Origin: an uncultured Saprospiraceae bacterium
GTDB lineage: Bacteria; Bacteroidota; Bacteroidia; Chitinophagales; Saprospiraceae
DNA length: 64,000 nt
Reading direction: 5' to 3'
NCBI GenBank assembly: GCA_937959275.1
Contig: CALGLU010000033.1
Span: forward strand, 1-64,000
Every line of letters begins with the position of its first letter. Position 1 is the stretch's first letter. The notes under the pieces were generated by a model, which had not been told where the DNA came from, did no database searches, and saw only the letters and a program-made list of their open reading frames with translations. A program made the translations under genes and the position numbers. Below are positions 46,179 through 53,969 of this stretch, one piece after another.

Positions 46179-46838
46179 ATGATGGAAATGAGTAGAAATA
46201 GCATAAGCTATGAGCTGAGTGAGCAAGATCTAGAGCTCTTACCAGAAAAAGCAGTGTATTGGCATAATCGATCCACGCTTATTCTGGCAGATTTGCATTT
46301 GGGGAAGATTAGCCATTTTCGAAAAGCAGGTATTGCTGTTCCGATGGAGGCTGCAGAGGATGGATTAATAAGATTGGAATCACTGTTAAACTCATTTGAT
46401 GTCAAGCAGGTCTTGATTTTAGGCGATTTATTCCATAGTGAGATGAATCGGGAGTGGGAAGACTTTGTTGATCTATTGTATCGAAATAGTGAGATAGAAT
46501 TTCATCTGGTGATAGGAAATCATGACATATTAGGCCTACATAATTACGAGCGCATTCCATTAGTGACACATGAAGAGATCTTGGAGATCGGTCCTTTTGT
46601 ATTTAGTCACGATGCCTTGTCAGAACATGCATTATACAACATTCATGGGCACATTCATCCTGCGATCAGGCTTCAAGGGAAAGCCCGCCAGTCATTGAGA
46701 TTATCGTGCTATTTCTTCTCAAAAAGGCATGCCATTTTACCTGCTTTTGGTACTTTTACGGGTAAACATACACTTCCGTATAAAGTCTCTGATCATGTAT
46801 TCATAATCGCTGGGGATAAAGTCATCAAAATTGATTGA
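46179..46838 (+). CDS. PdeM-like ligase-associated metallophosphoesterase
   Basis: A 219-residue calcineurin-like phosphoesterase (ATG at 46179; nearby ATGs at 46182 and 46188). The metal motifs are LILADLHLGKISHFRKAG (D-x-H), LILGDLFHSEMNREWEDF (GD), LVIGNHDI (GNHD), VFSHDAL and NIHGHIHPAI (GHxH). These and the length match the 'ligase-associated DNA damage response endonuclease PdeM' group. The usual helicase and exonuclease partners are absent here. It begins about 150 bp from nadC (divergent), and the next gene on the same strand is an ECF sigma factor 12 bp downstream. Confidence 0.85.
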   Translation: MMEMSRNSISYELSEQDLELLPEKAVYWHNRSTLILADLHLGKISHFRKAGIAVPMEAAEDGLIRLESLLNSFDVKQVLILGDLFHSEMNREWEDFVDLLYRNSEIEFHLVIGNHDILGLHNYERIPLVTHEEILEIGPFVFSHDALSEHALYNIHGHIHPAIRLQGKARQSLRLSCYFFSKRHAILPAFGTFTGKHTLPYKVSDHVFIIAGDKVIKID

Positions 46839-46850
46839 AAGTAAAATCGT

Positions 46851-47468
46851 ATGTTTGATAAAATTTGTTACGTGAGCCGGCCAGCTAAAACTAAAAACGA
46901 CGAAGTTTTTGAGACAGAATTATTGCCTCACATCGATGCATTGAAGACTTTTGCCTTCCACCTTTCCTATGACGAAGATGATGCTAATGATTTGGTCCAA
47001 GAGACCTACATGAAGGCACATCGTTTTATAGATAAGTACGAACAGGGAACTAATGCGAAGGCATGGTTGTTTAAGATTCTGAAGAACGCCTATATAAACG
47101 AGTATCGGAAGAAAAGCAAACGACCGACTCGTGTTGATTTTGAAGATATCGTGAGTTACCACGACAGCGACGACAGTCGCGTTCCTGGTTATCTAGATTT
47201 GAGGGAGGAGATATTTAAAAATATGATGGGAGATGAGGTGACAATTGCCATTAATTCTCTCCCGATTGATTTTAGAACTGTTGTATTATTATGTGATGTC
47301 GAAGGATTCACATACGAAGAAATTTCGAAGATTATTGATGTTCCTATCGGAACGGTAAGATCTAGATTGTTCAGAGCCCGAAATATGCTCAAAGACAAGT
47401 TGAAAAAATACGCTGGGAATCTAGGGTATAAAGATATGAGGAGTAAAAAGTCTGATGAGCAAGAATAA
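46851..47468 (+). CDS. ECF RNA polymerase sigma factor
   Basis: A 205-residue group 4 sigma factor. Region 2 shows LSYDEDDANDLVQETYMKAHRFIDKYEQGTNAKAWLFKILKNAYINEYRK. Region 4 shows LPIDFRTVVLLCDVEGFTYEEISKIIDVPIGTVRSRLFRARNMLKDKL. This form resembles the Bacteroidota stress sigma factors with an RpoE-like (SigH/SigR-type) region 4. A 77-residue gene 59 bp downstream looks like its anti-sigma partner, forming the third sigma unit in the window. Confidence 0.93.
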   Translation: MFDKICYVSRPAKTKNDEVFETELLPHIDALKTFAFHLSYDEDDANDLVQETYMKAHRFIDKYEQGTNAKAWLFKILKNAYINEYRKKSKRPTRVDFEDIVSYHDSDDSRVPGYLDLREEIFKNMMGDEVTIAINSLPIDFRTVVLLCDVEGFTYEEISKIIDVPIGTVRSRLFRARNMLKDKLKKYAGNLGYKDMRSKKSDEQE

Positions 47469-47527
47469 ATACTGTACATTGTAAAACGCATACACATCCA
47501 TTTATAGATACCTTTAAAACGTTAAAC

Positions 47528-47761
47528 ATGGCACACAGATTTGATGATCAGGAAATGAGAAATCGAGTTAGCCTTTTTTTTGACAAGGCTCTTAGTAAAG
47601 AAGATGAACAGTCTTTTATGACAGATGTCAATCAAGATCCTCACTTCATTAAATTGTATAATCAAGAAAAAACTGCGCGGGAGTTTATCCGAAACAATGT
47701 AAGACGCCCATCAGTTTCACCTGATTTAATACAAAATATACGGAATACGTATAGGCACTAA
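47528..47761 (+). CDS. Small anti-sigma-like protein lacking zinc cysteines
   Basis: A 77-residue soluble helical protein immediately after an ECF sigma gene. Its organisation (short N-terminal helix, FFDKALSKEDEQSFMTDVNQDPHF, then a basic tail) parallels the compact ZAS anti-sigma proteins that follow RpoE/SigH-like factors. There is no HxxxCxxC zinc motif (no Cys at all), which sets it apart from redox-sensing RsrA-type factors. Function inferred from position and size. Confidence 0.55.
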   Translation: MAHRFDDQEMRNRVSLFFDKALSKEDEQSFMTDVNQDPHFIKLYNQEKTAREFIRNNVRRPSVSPDLIQNIRNTYRH

Positions 47762-47772
47762 TCTCACTTCTC

Positions 47773-48465
47773 GTGATTAAAATTCTATCCTGGAACATAC
47801 GCCAGGGCGGAGGGTCTAGACTACTACAAATTGTAAAAGCAATTGAAGCGCAAGCTCCTGCGGTGCTTGCTCTTAGCGAATTTCGAAATAATCAATCTGG
47901 GATACAGTTAAGGACGGCGTTACTTAAGCACGACTATCGATACCAAGTAGTTACCGCAGCTAAATCTAATGACAACTCTGTATTAATCGCTAGCCGATAT
48001 CCATTCAATAGTTCCGTATTTCCAAAAGCTGATGACGAATTTCCTCACAATGTGGTGATGGCAGAATTTAGTGCATTCTATGTTTTAGCTGTCTATCTAC
48101 CTCACAAGAAAAAACACAAGCTTTTTGACTTCCTTATCGAGCAAGTAAAAGCACATACAAAACCTTGTATCATCGTTGGTGACTATAACACAGGCAAAAA
48201 CTACATCGATCAAAAAGGTAATTCATTCTGGTATACAGATGATCTAGAAGCACTAGAAAAAACAGGTATGGTCGACGCATTCAGACATCTACACGGAGAC
48301 ATGTCAGACTATTCTTGGTACAGCCACCAAGGAAATGGATTCAGGTATGATCACAGCTACGTAGAAGAGGCCTTATTGCCCTTAGTCCAATCGTGTTATT
48401 ACCTGCATCAATATAGAGAGGCGAAAGTATCTGATCATTCGCCTATGATGCTTGAGATTGGTTAA
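47773..48465 (+). CDS. Endonuclease/exonuclease/phosphatase family protein
   Basis: A 230-residue EEP-fold hydrolase; the start is GTG at 47773. Family motifs are ILSWNIRQGG (Asn), LALSEFRNN (metal-binding Glu), VAVYLPHK, VGDYNTGKN (catalytic Asp/Asn) and KVSDHSPMMLEIG (D-H pair). No signal peptide. It lies 11 bp after the anti-sigma gene and is probably in the same operon. The substrate (DNA, phosphodiester or phosphoinositide-like) cannot be predicted. Confidence 0.85.
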   Translation: MIKILSWNIRQGGGSRLLQIVKAIEAQAPAVLALSEFRNNQSGIQLRTALLKHDYRYQVVTAAKSNDNSVLIASRYPFNSSVFPKADDEFPHNVVMAEFSAFYVLAVYLPHKKKHKLFDFLIEQVKAHTKPCIIVGDYNTGKNYIDQKGNSFWYTDDLEALEKTGMVDAFRHLHGDMSDYSWYSHQGNGFRYDHSYVEEALLPLVQSCYYLHQYREAKVSDHSPMMLEIG

Positions 48466-48505
48466 ATTTCGAAAAATACTTGTTAATGACATAAACGGAT
48501 GTAAA

Positions 48506-50236
48506 ATGAAGCCAACCAAACGATTAGAAGTTCTTCTTTTAATAACGATACTGTCTTTTTTAATAAGTAGCTGCCACAGTAACGGTGATGAACATGGTGA
48601 TAAACACTCCGCCGATGTGATTATTTATGGAGGCAGCTCTGCAGGAATAACTGCTGCAATTCAAACCGCCAGACTTGGAAAGTCTATCATACTCATAGAA
48701 CCAACTACGCGTTTGGGTGGACTCACGACAGGCGGTCTTGGGCAGACTGATATTGGCAATAAGCAAGTGATTGGTGGCATTGCTCGTGAGTTTTATAGAC
48801 ACATTAAGAGACATTATGAAGATCCTGCAAATTGGAATTGGCAACTCAGATCAGACTATAAAGATGGAGGGCAAACACGTTCTGGTATTCAAGAAGATGC
48901 GATGTGGACTTTCGAGCCATCGGTTGCATTGACCGTTTATCACGAGATGATCAAACATGTGAACATCACTATAGATTATAATCAGAGACTCAACAGATCA
49001 ACAGGGATCACAAAACTTGATAATCAAATTAAGTCCATTACCATGGAATCGGGTCAAACATATTATGGGGAGGTGTTTATTGACGCCACATACGAAGGCG
49101 ATCTGATGGCTGCAGCTGATATCTCCTATACATCGGGACGAGAATCTAATGCTCAGTATGGAGAATCATTAAATGGAGTTCAAGCCAATGATACTGCCAG
49201 GACTTTACTCGGGGGAATTTCACATAATGGAGTCCATCATAATTTTATTGATCGCGTTGATCCTTATAGAGTAAAAGGCGATCCTACAAGTGGCCTTCTG
49301 CCATTTATTACACCAGGCGGATCAGGAACCAATGGCGAAGCTGACAATGCGATACAAGCTTACTGTTTCCGCATGACGCTGACAGACCATCCAGATAATA
49401 AAATAGCATTTAAAAAACCTGCCAATTATAACGAGTTGGATTATGAACTCCTTTTCCGCAATTATGAAGCGGCTGCAGGACCACTAGAAGACATGTATTC
49501 TTATGGAGACCCACTCATTCCCTGGATCAATTCAGCTATGCCCAATCGCAAAACAGATACGAACAACCAAAAAGGATTTTCTACTGATTTCATCGGACAA
49601 AACTGGGACTACCCAGAAGCTTCCTATGAAGATCGCGAAAAAATTGTCGAACGTCATCGACGATATCAGCAGGGATTAATGTGGACCCTGGCTTATCATC
49701 CACGAATTCCTGAAAAAGTCCGAGATATTGTCTCGCAATGGGGAACATGTAAGGATGAATATGAACGAGACGATGGCTGGCAGCAGCAACTTTATATTAG
49801 AGAAGCCCGGCGCATGATCAGCGACTATGTGATGACCCAAAAAAACTGCGAAAGAATTGAAACCATCGAAGACCCAATCGGCATGGCGGCCTACGGTATG
49901 GATTCTCATCATGTAAAGCGTTATGTCAATGCCAAAGGATATGTATCAAATGAAGGTAATGTTGAAGCCCATGTTAATGCTCCTTTTCCAATAAGCTACC
50001 GTTCTATTGTACCAAAAAAATCAGAATGCTCTAATTTGATTGTTCCCGTATGCCTGAGCGCCTCTCACATCACATTTGGCTCTATTCGTATGGAACCTGT
50101 ATTCATGATACTTGGGCAAAGTGCAGGTCTAATAGCGTCTTTAGCAATTGATGAGAATATTGCTGTTCAAGATTTAGAATATGAAAATTTAGAAAAAGAG
50201 TTGATCAAACAAGAGCAAATATTGAATAACAAATAG
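48506..50236 (+). CDS. FAD-dependent oxidoreductase lipoprotein
   Basis: About 576 residues from ATG 48506 (an earlier ATG at 48452 overlaps the upstream gene and would displace the signal peptide). The signal reads LEVLLLITILSFLISSC (lipobox). The FAD Rossmann motif is ADVIIYGGSSAGITAAIQTARLGKSIILIEP, with GGLTTGGLGQTDIG following. The FAD_oxidored family (PF12831-like) marker EVFIDATYEGDLMAAADISYT is also present, with a C-terminal Rossmann half (FGSIRMEPVFMILGQSAGLIASLAI). Likely periplasmic. Family members are often found in polysaccharide loci; the neighbour at 50390 would fit this. Confidence 0.88.
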   Translation: MKPTKRLEVLLLITILSFLISSCHSNGDEHGDKHSADVIIYGGSSAGITAAIQTARLGKSIILIEPTTRLGGLTTGGLGQTDIGNKQVIGGIAREFYRHIKRHYEDPANWNWQLRSDYKDGGQTRSGIQEDAMWTFEPSVALTVYHEMIKHVNITIDYNQRLNRSTGITKLDNQIKSITMESGQTYYGEVFIDATYEGDLMAAADISYTSGRESNAQYGESLNGVQANDTARTLLGGISHNGVHHNFIDRVDPYRVKGDPTSGLLPFITPGGSGTNGEADNAIQAYCFRMTLTDHPDNKIAFKKPANYNELDYELLFRNYEAAAGPLEDMYSYGDPLIPWINSAMPNRKTDTNNQKGFSTDFIGQNWDYPEASYEDREKIVERHRRYQQGLMWTLAYHPRIPEKVRDIVSQWGTCKDEYERDDGWQQQLYIREARRMISDYVMTQKNCERIETIEDPIGMAAYGMDSHHVKRYVNAKGYVSNEGNVEAHVNAPFPISYRSIVPKKSECSNLIVPVCLSASHITFGSIRMEPVFMILGQSAGLIASLAIDENIAVQDLEYENLEKELIKQEQILNNK

Positions 50237-50389
50237 ATAAATTTAATGAAAAATATTGCTGTATTTATCTACCTCTTCTTCCTCCAGTCTTGCCATGACT
50301 AGGGTTCTGATATCATCTAAAGAGTGCAATTTGTGTTACACACAGGATTTAATATAATTGGATAAGATACCTGTGCTCCATCATACTCC

Positions 50390-52075
50390 TCAAGAAATAG
50401 ATAGATCAAATTCAAACGGCGTATAACCCGTCAAATAAACACCCATCCCCTTCAACTTAGGTAACGCCCCTCTCAGCTGTGTCCAAGAATGACTAGCAGC
50501 TACAGGACTAAAGTGTATTGTATCCTTTCCCATAGTATATGTACCAGGACTCGTTAGCAGGTAACTGCCCTCTCCTAGATCCTTAACCCCAGTCAACTTG
50601 CCGCCTTCCCTAAAATTAAGCTCGATCGCTAATGGAACTCTGGGTGTCCCTGCAATGTCAAAGTGGATCTTGAAAGCTCCTCCTTGTTCGGTAATTGTGA
50701 TAACTGATCTTAAGCGCTGCACTTCACTTTGCACCCGACCACTTCTTGGCATTTTATTCCAGTCTCCATCAGGAGCAATATTCTCAGGTAGATGTGGCTG
50801 GTAATAAGGTCCCTCTAGTTCCTGTGTGAGAATGTATTTACCATTGTCAACGACAAGTTCTTCACTAACAAATTGCCCTTTGCCAAAAAATGCAGAAGCT
50901 AACCGAACTGCTTGCAGAGCAGCCTCTCCTTTAAAGAACGTAAAGAAGGAATAATTTTCTCCAAGGATAGAGGCATCGAGATTACCCCTTCTTATTCTCA
51001 CCAACTTAGAATGAGAGAAATTTTTCTCATAGTTTGTAGGCAGCTCATACTGTCTTGGAAGCACTGCTGATAAAGATGAAAGCTCCAAAAAATGAGAAAG
51101 AGTAAAACTCAGTTTTTCTAATCCAACATTCTCTTCGATAAACGTTGCCATGCCAGAAAACTGCTCATCATCATCCAGTTGAGCCATATACCGATACGCA
51201 AAATAAAATCTACTCAAGTCCTCTCTCTTGTATTGATCCTGACGAGTAGAAACCTCGGTTACAACTTCACCATTTGCATGAACGAAATACTTTATCATAT
51301 CTAGATTCTTCCGTACGGGATCATACAGCTGAGGTCTATCTAACAATCTCGCTATTGTAATAAAACAATCATCCACAAGAGGAGAATAGTGTATGCTCTT
51401 CTCCGTATACTGCCCATCAGGATCTATATCTATTCCTTCAGCTAACCATTGGTCAATCCTAGCAATATATTTTGAGTTGGGAAACAGAAAATTAATTCTC
51501 GCTAGTGCTCTGCAGACAACCCATCGGTGATTCGGTGTGTGTATCCCGCCTATCGTAAGCCCATCACCTGCCTTGAGTAAAAACTGCTTTGCTTTACGTT
51601 GAAAACCGACTAGCAGATCACTGGCTATTTTTCTATTTAATGTTAAAGCTACACTCACAGGCTCTACTGCAAAAGCGGTGTCGGGAGGCGAATTAAAATT
51701 AGTCGTCAATAGATCAATATTCCCTTGTTGATTTTGAACAGATAACAAGTAATCCATTGCTAAAGAAAGTACTACAGCAACACGTTCCGATTTAAAATAT
51801 ATTGAAGCTTTTGAAATATAAGATATGACCAATGACTTAGCATATCCAGCAGGGCTACTGTGATGGTAGATGTCATATTGATCTGGGAATCCACCATAGA
51901 AAGGGTGGTCTGTGTGGCTTTGTTGTCTCGACAGGATACGCTCTACAGCTTCATCATTCTGTTTAATAAATAATTGTAACTTTTCTTGTGCATGCTGATC
52001 ATCCTTACAGTTGATCAGTAAAGATGTTACCACTGGTGTACATACAAAGGAGTGTAAGAATTTGCGTCTACGCAT
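50390..52075 (-). CDS. Tat/lipoprotein-type exported protein, alpha/alpha-barrel (polysaccharide lyase-like)
   Basis: A 561-residue exported protein, not confidently assigned. It begins RRRKFLHSF (Tat-like RR) with a hydrophobic stretch and a lipobox (LLINC). The N-terminal ~340 residues are helical with hairpin-like repeats (DYLLSVQNQQGNID, NHRWVVCRALARINFLFP, DGQYTEKSIHYSPLVDD). The C-terminal part is beta-rich, an arrangement seen in heparinase II/III-like polysaccharide lyases and six-hairpin glycosidases. The Tyr-His pair SIHYSP is suggestive of a catalytic site. It faces the FAD oxidoreductase gene (convergent, ~150 bp). Low sequence recognition; the function is inferred from fold pattern. 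Confidence 0.5.
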   Translation of the reverse strand: MRRRKFLHSFVCTPVVTSLLINCKDDQHAQEKLQLFIKQNDEAVERILSRQQSHTDHPFYGGFPDQYDIYHHSSPAGYAKSLVISYISKASIYFKSERVAVVLSLAMDYLLSVQNQQGNIDLLTTNFNSPPDTAFAVEPVSVALTLNRKIASDLLVGFQRKAKQFLLKAGDGLTIGGIHTPNHRWVVCRALARINFLFPNSKYIARIDQWLAEGIDIDPDGQYTEKSIHYSPLVDDCFITIARLLDRPQLYDPVRKNLDMIKYFVHANGEVVTEVSTRQDQYKREDLSRFYFAYRYMAQLDDDEQFSGMATFIEENVGLEKLSFTLSHFLELSSLSAVLPRQYELPTNYEKNFSHSKLVRIRRGNLDASILGENYSFFTFFKGEAALQAVRLASAFFGKGQFVSEELVVDNGKYILTQELEGPYYQPHLPENIAPDGDWNKMPRSGRVQSEVQRLRSVITITEQGGAFKIHFDIAGTPRVPLAIELNFREGGKLTGVKDLGEGSYLLTSPGTYTMGKDTIHFSPVAASHSWTQLRGALPKLKGMGVYLTGYTPFEFDLSIS

Positions 52076-52376
52076 CTACTTAAAAATAGCAATAAAATTT
52101 GCGAAATCTTTATTTCGGATTTGTTTTATGTACTCATTGGTTTCCAAACAGGATTTAGGTCCAAATTAGAGAGCGTAACTGAATGTGATAAACAGGAACG
52201 CATATGCCTGTACAGAACTTGTCAATTTTCTTTTTATGATGAATGGCTTGAGTAAAGCTTTACATATTGCTGATTTCAGAATTTGATACAACACATTTAA
52301 AATAATCGAAAAAATTAGGGCACAGTCTTTCAAAAAGAAATGTAATAGTGTAGTTTTGCGGTTGAATTTAGATTCA
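52076..52376. other. Intergenic region before a tRNA gene
   Basis: About 300 bp. It contains the tRNA promoter (next entry) and otherwise nothing recognisable. Confidence 0.5.
52327..52358 (+). promoter_or_regulatory. Bacteroidota promoter of the tRNA gene
   Basis: A -7 box TAGTTTTG (52351-52358; consensus TAnnTTTG) is preceded after 19 nt by a TTTC -33-like element (52328-52331; consensus TTTG). The tRNA begins 18 nt after the -7 box, a distance typical for mature-tRNA promoters. Confidence 0.65.
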
Positions 52377-52450
52377 GGGCCTATAGCTCAGTTGGTTAGA
52401 GCATCTGACTCATAATCAGAGGGTCTGGGGTTCAAGTCCCTGTGGGCCCA
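52377..52450 (+). tRNA. tRNA with CAT anticodon (Met or Ile2)
   Basis: A 74-nt cloverleaf. Acceptor GGGCCTA pairs with TGGGCCC, the D arm is AGCTCAGTTGGTTAGAGC, and the anticodon stem-loop is TCTGA-CTCATAA-TCAGA with anticodon CAT at 52411-52413. The T arm is CTGGGGTTCAAGTCCCTG. CCA is not encoded. A CAT elongator could be tRNA-Met or the lysidine-modified tRNA-Ile2; the acceptor resembles tRNA-Ile but I cannot decide. It has its own promoter and terminator. Confidence 0.93.
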
Positions 52451-52455
52451 CTATA

Positions 52456-52497
52456 ACTGCCTCGTTATCAATAATTTATGGTAATGAGGCGGTTTTA
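52456..52497 (+). terminator. tRNA terminator
   Basis: A 14-bp stem with three wobble pairs (52456-52469 with 52480-52493; CTGCCTCGTTATC against GGTAATGAGGCGG), a 10-nt loop and a following TTTTA run. It begins 6 nt after the tRNA. Confidence 0.75.
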
Positions 52498-52582
52498 TTA
52501 TATCCTCAATTATTTATTTGATACACTTTTTGATACACCAAGAGAGAATTAAAGGCATGGGTATCACATAGTAAGCTTGGAG

Positions 52583-52598
52583 AATGATTTAAATCATT
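52583..52598. promoter_or_regulatory. FNR-type palindrome upstream of small membrane gene
   Basis: A perfect 16-bp palindrome, AATGAT-TTAA-ATCATT. The core TGAT-N4-ATCA equals the FNR/Crp-type half-site pair. It lies about 75 bp upstream of the ATG of the small membrane gene, the first gene of the stress island after the tRNA. It is the first of three such boxes in 3.5 kb. Confidence 0.5.
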
Positions 52599-52672
52599 AA
52601 TCACGCTAACACAGATCATTTATTTAATTGTTTCTTCCACTGATCTTTATAACATCAATAAAAAAAATAGTT

Positions 52673-52903
52673 ATGAACATCAAATTATTCAACGCCCGCT
52701 TCGATAAAATAATCATAAGATATTATCTAATGATGATAGTGATCATTGGAAGCTTTTACTTAGGAGCTCCTATTCTTGGTCTAATCGGTTTACCAATTTT
52801 CCTCTCCGCTATTTTGGGAATGGAATTTAAAAGCAAGAATAGAAAAGCCAAAGTACATTATCCCAATTTGGAGAAAAGCGATTTAGGAAGAATTGCGGCT
52901 TAG
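52673..52903 (+). CDS. Small membrane protein of the stress island
   Basis: A 76-residue protein (ATG at 52673) with two hydrophobic helices (YYLMMIVIIGSFYLGAPILG and LIGLPIFLSAILGM) and a basic, soluble tail. I do not recognise a family. It is on the plus strand, convergent with the regulator gene, which ends 1 bp away (52905). A perfect FNR-type palindrome lies upstream, so it probably belongs to the regulon. Confidence 0.6.
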   Translation: MNIKLFNARFDKIIIRYYLMMIVIIGSFYLGAPILGLIGLPIFLSAILGMEFKSKNRKAKVHYPNLEKSDLGRIAA

Positions 52904-52904
52904 A

Positions 52905-53969
52905 TCAACCAATAAGATTTTGAAGCTGATTTAAATTTTGAATCACCAAAGATTTGCCTTCAATTTTTATTAATCCTTCAGATTTAAAATCAGATAAAGT
53001 TCTTATCAATGTTTCTTTAGCTGTTCCAGCCATTGTAGCTAAATCATCTCTAGAAACATTTATTTCATAGTGGTCTTTGTTTTCATCCGAATTGTTACTA
53101 GTGGCGAACGTGCAAAGAGCGTTTGCCACTTTTTTACGTACTGAGCTGTAGGCGACGTCAATTAATTTCAATTCGATTTCTTCAGCTCTGTTTGCGATCA
53201 TCTTAATAAACTTTGCGGCGAAGTCTCTGTTATTATATAGCAATAAGAAAAAATCATCTTTAGGTATTAGTCTCAAAGTTGTATCATTGGTACATGCGGT
53301 ATTGTTTCCATAAGCAGTTTCCTTGATCAATGGGAAATAACCAAAAAATTCTCCTTGATTTATTAACTGTGTCGTTAACTCCTTTCCATATTCATTAATT
53401 TGATACTCCTTGACTTGACCTTCCACAACGTAATACAGCCACCTAGCCGTTTGGCCTTCTTCGTATATAATATCTTTTTGCGAAAATTGTCGAATCTCTT
53501 TATCTAAAGACAATTTTTCCAATTCTTTTTGAGCTCGAGCATCAGAAAAGAAGCGTTGTAAATTCTGATCTGAAGATTCTTCAAAAGAACTATTGATTCT
53601 CTCGGCTTTCTTTAGGCGCATTTCTATAGCCTCTAATAACTCAACATCATCAAATGGTTTTGAGATATAATCTTGAGCACCTAATCCCATTCCCTTTCTA
53701 AAATCACTCTTTTCGGCTTTAGCAGTTAAAAAGATAAAGGGTATATGATTCAGCTTGGCGGTCTTGTTCAATATTTTCAAAACTCCGAAACCATCTAATT
53801 CCGGCATCATCACATCGCATAATATAAGATCTGGTAAAACTTCATCGGCCTTTTTCAAACCAAGCTTTCCATTTTCTGCTGAGCTTACTTCATAACCAGA
53901 CAGTTCAAGAATTTCGCAAAGGTTTTCTCGAACTTCGAGATTATCTTCAATTACTAAGATTTTTTTCAT
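52905..53969 (-). CDS. Response regulator with REC, cNMP-binding and Crp HTH domains
   Basis: A 354-residue fusion. The REC domain (about 1-120) has the acidic pair Glu8-Asp9, phosphoacceptor Asp52 in LILCDVMMP, Thr82 and Lys104 in YISKPFD. A helical linker is followed by a cyclic nucleotide-binding fold (DIIYEEGQTARWLYYVVEGQVKEY, GEFFGYFPLI) and a Crp-type winged helix (VSRDDLATMAGTAKETLIRTLSDFKSEGLIKI). A phosphorylation signal is thus placed onto a Crp/FNR DNA-binding frame. Its start overlaps the histidine kinase stop by 23 bp, so it is the cognate pair. It probably recognises TGAT-N4-ATCA boxes nearby (inference). Confidence 0.93.
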   Translation of the reverse strand: MKKILVIEDNLEVRENLCEILELSGYEVSSAENGKLGLKKADEVLPDLILCDVMMPELDGFGVLKILNKTAKLNHIPFIFLTAKAEKSDFRKGMGLGAQDYISKPFDDVELLEAIEMRLKKAERINSSFEESSDQNLQRFFSDARAQKELEKLSLDKEIRQFSQKDIIYEEGQTARWLYYVVEGQVKEYQINEYGKELTTQLINQGEFFGYFPLIKETAYGNNTACTNDTTLRLIPKDDFFLLLYNNRDFAAKFIKMIANRAEEIELKLIDVAYSSVRKKVANALCTFATSNNSDENKDHYEINVSRDDLATMAGTAKETLIRTLSDFKSEGLIKIEGKSLVIQNLNQLQNLIG

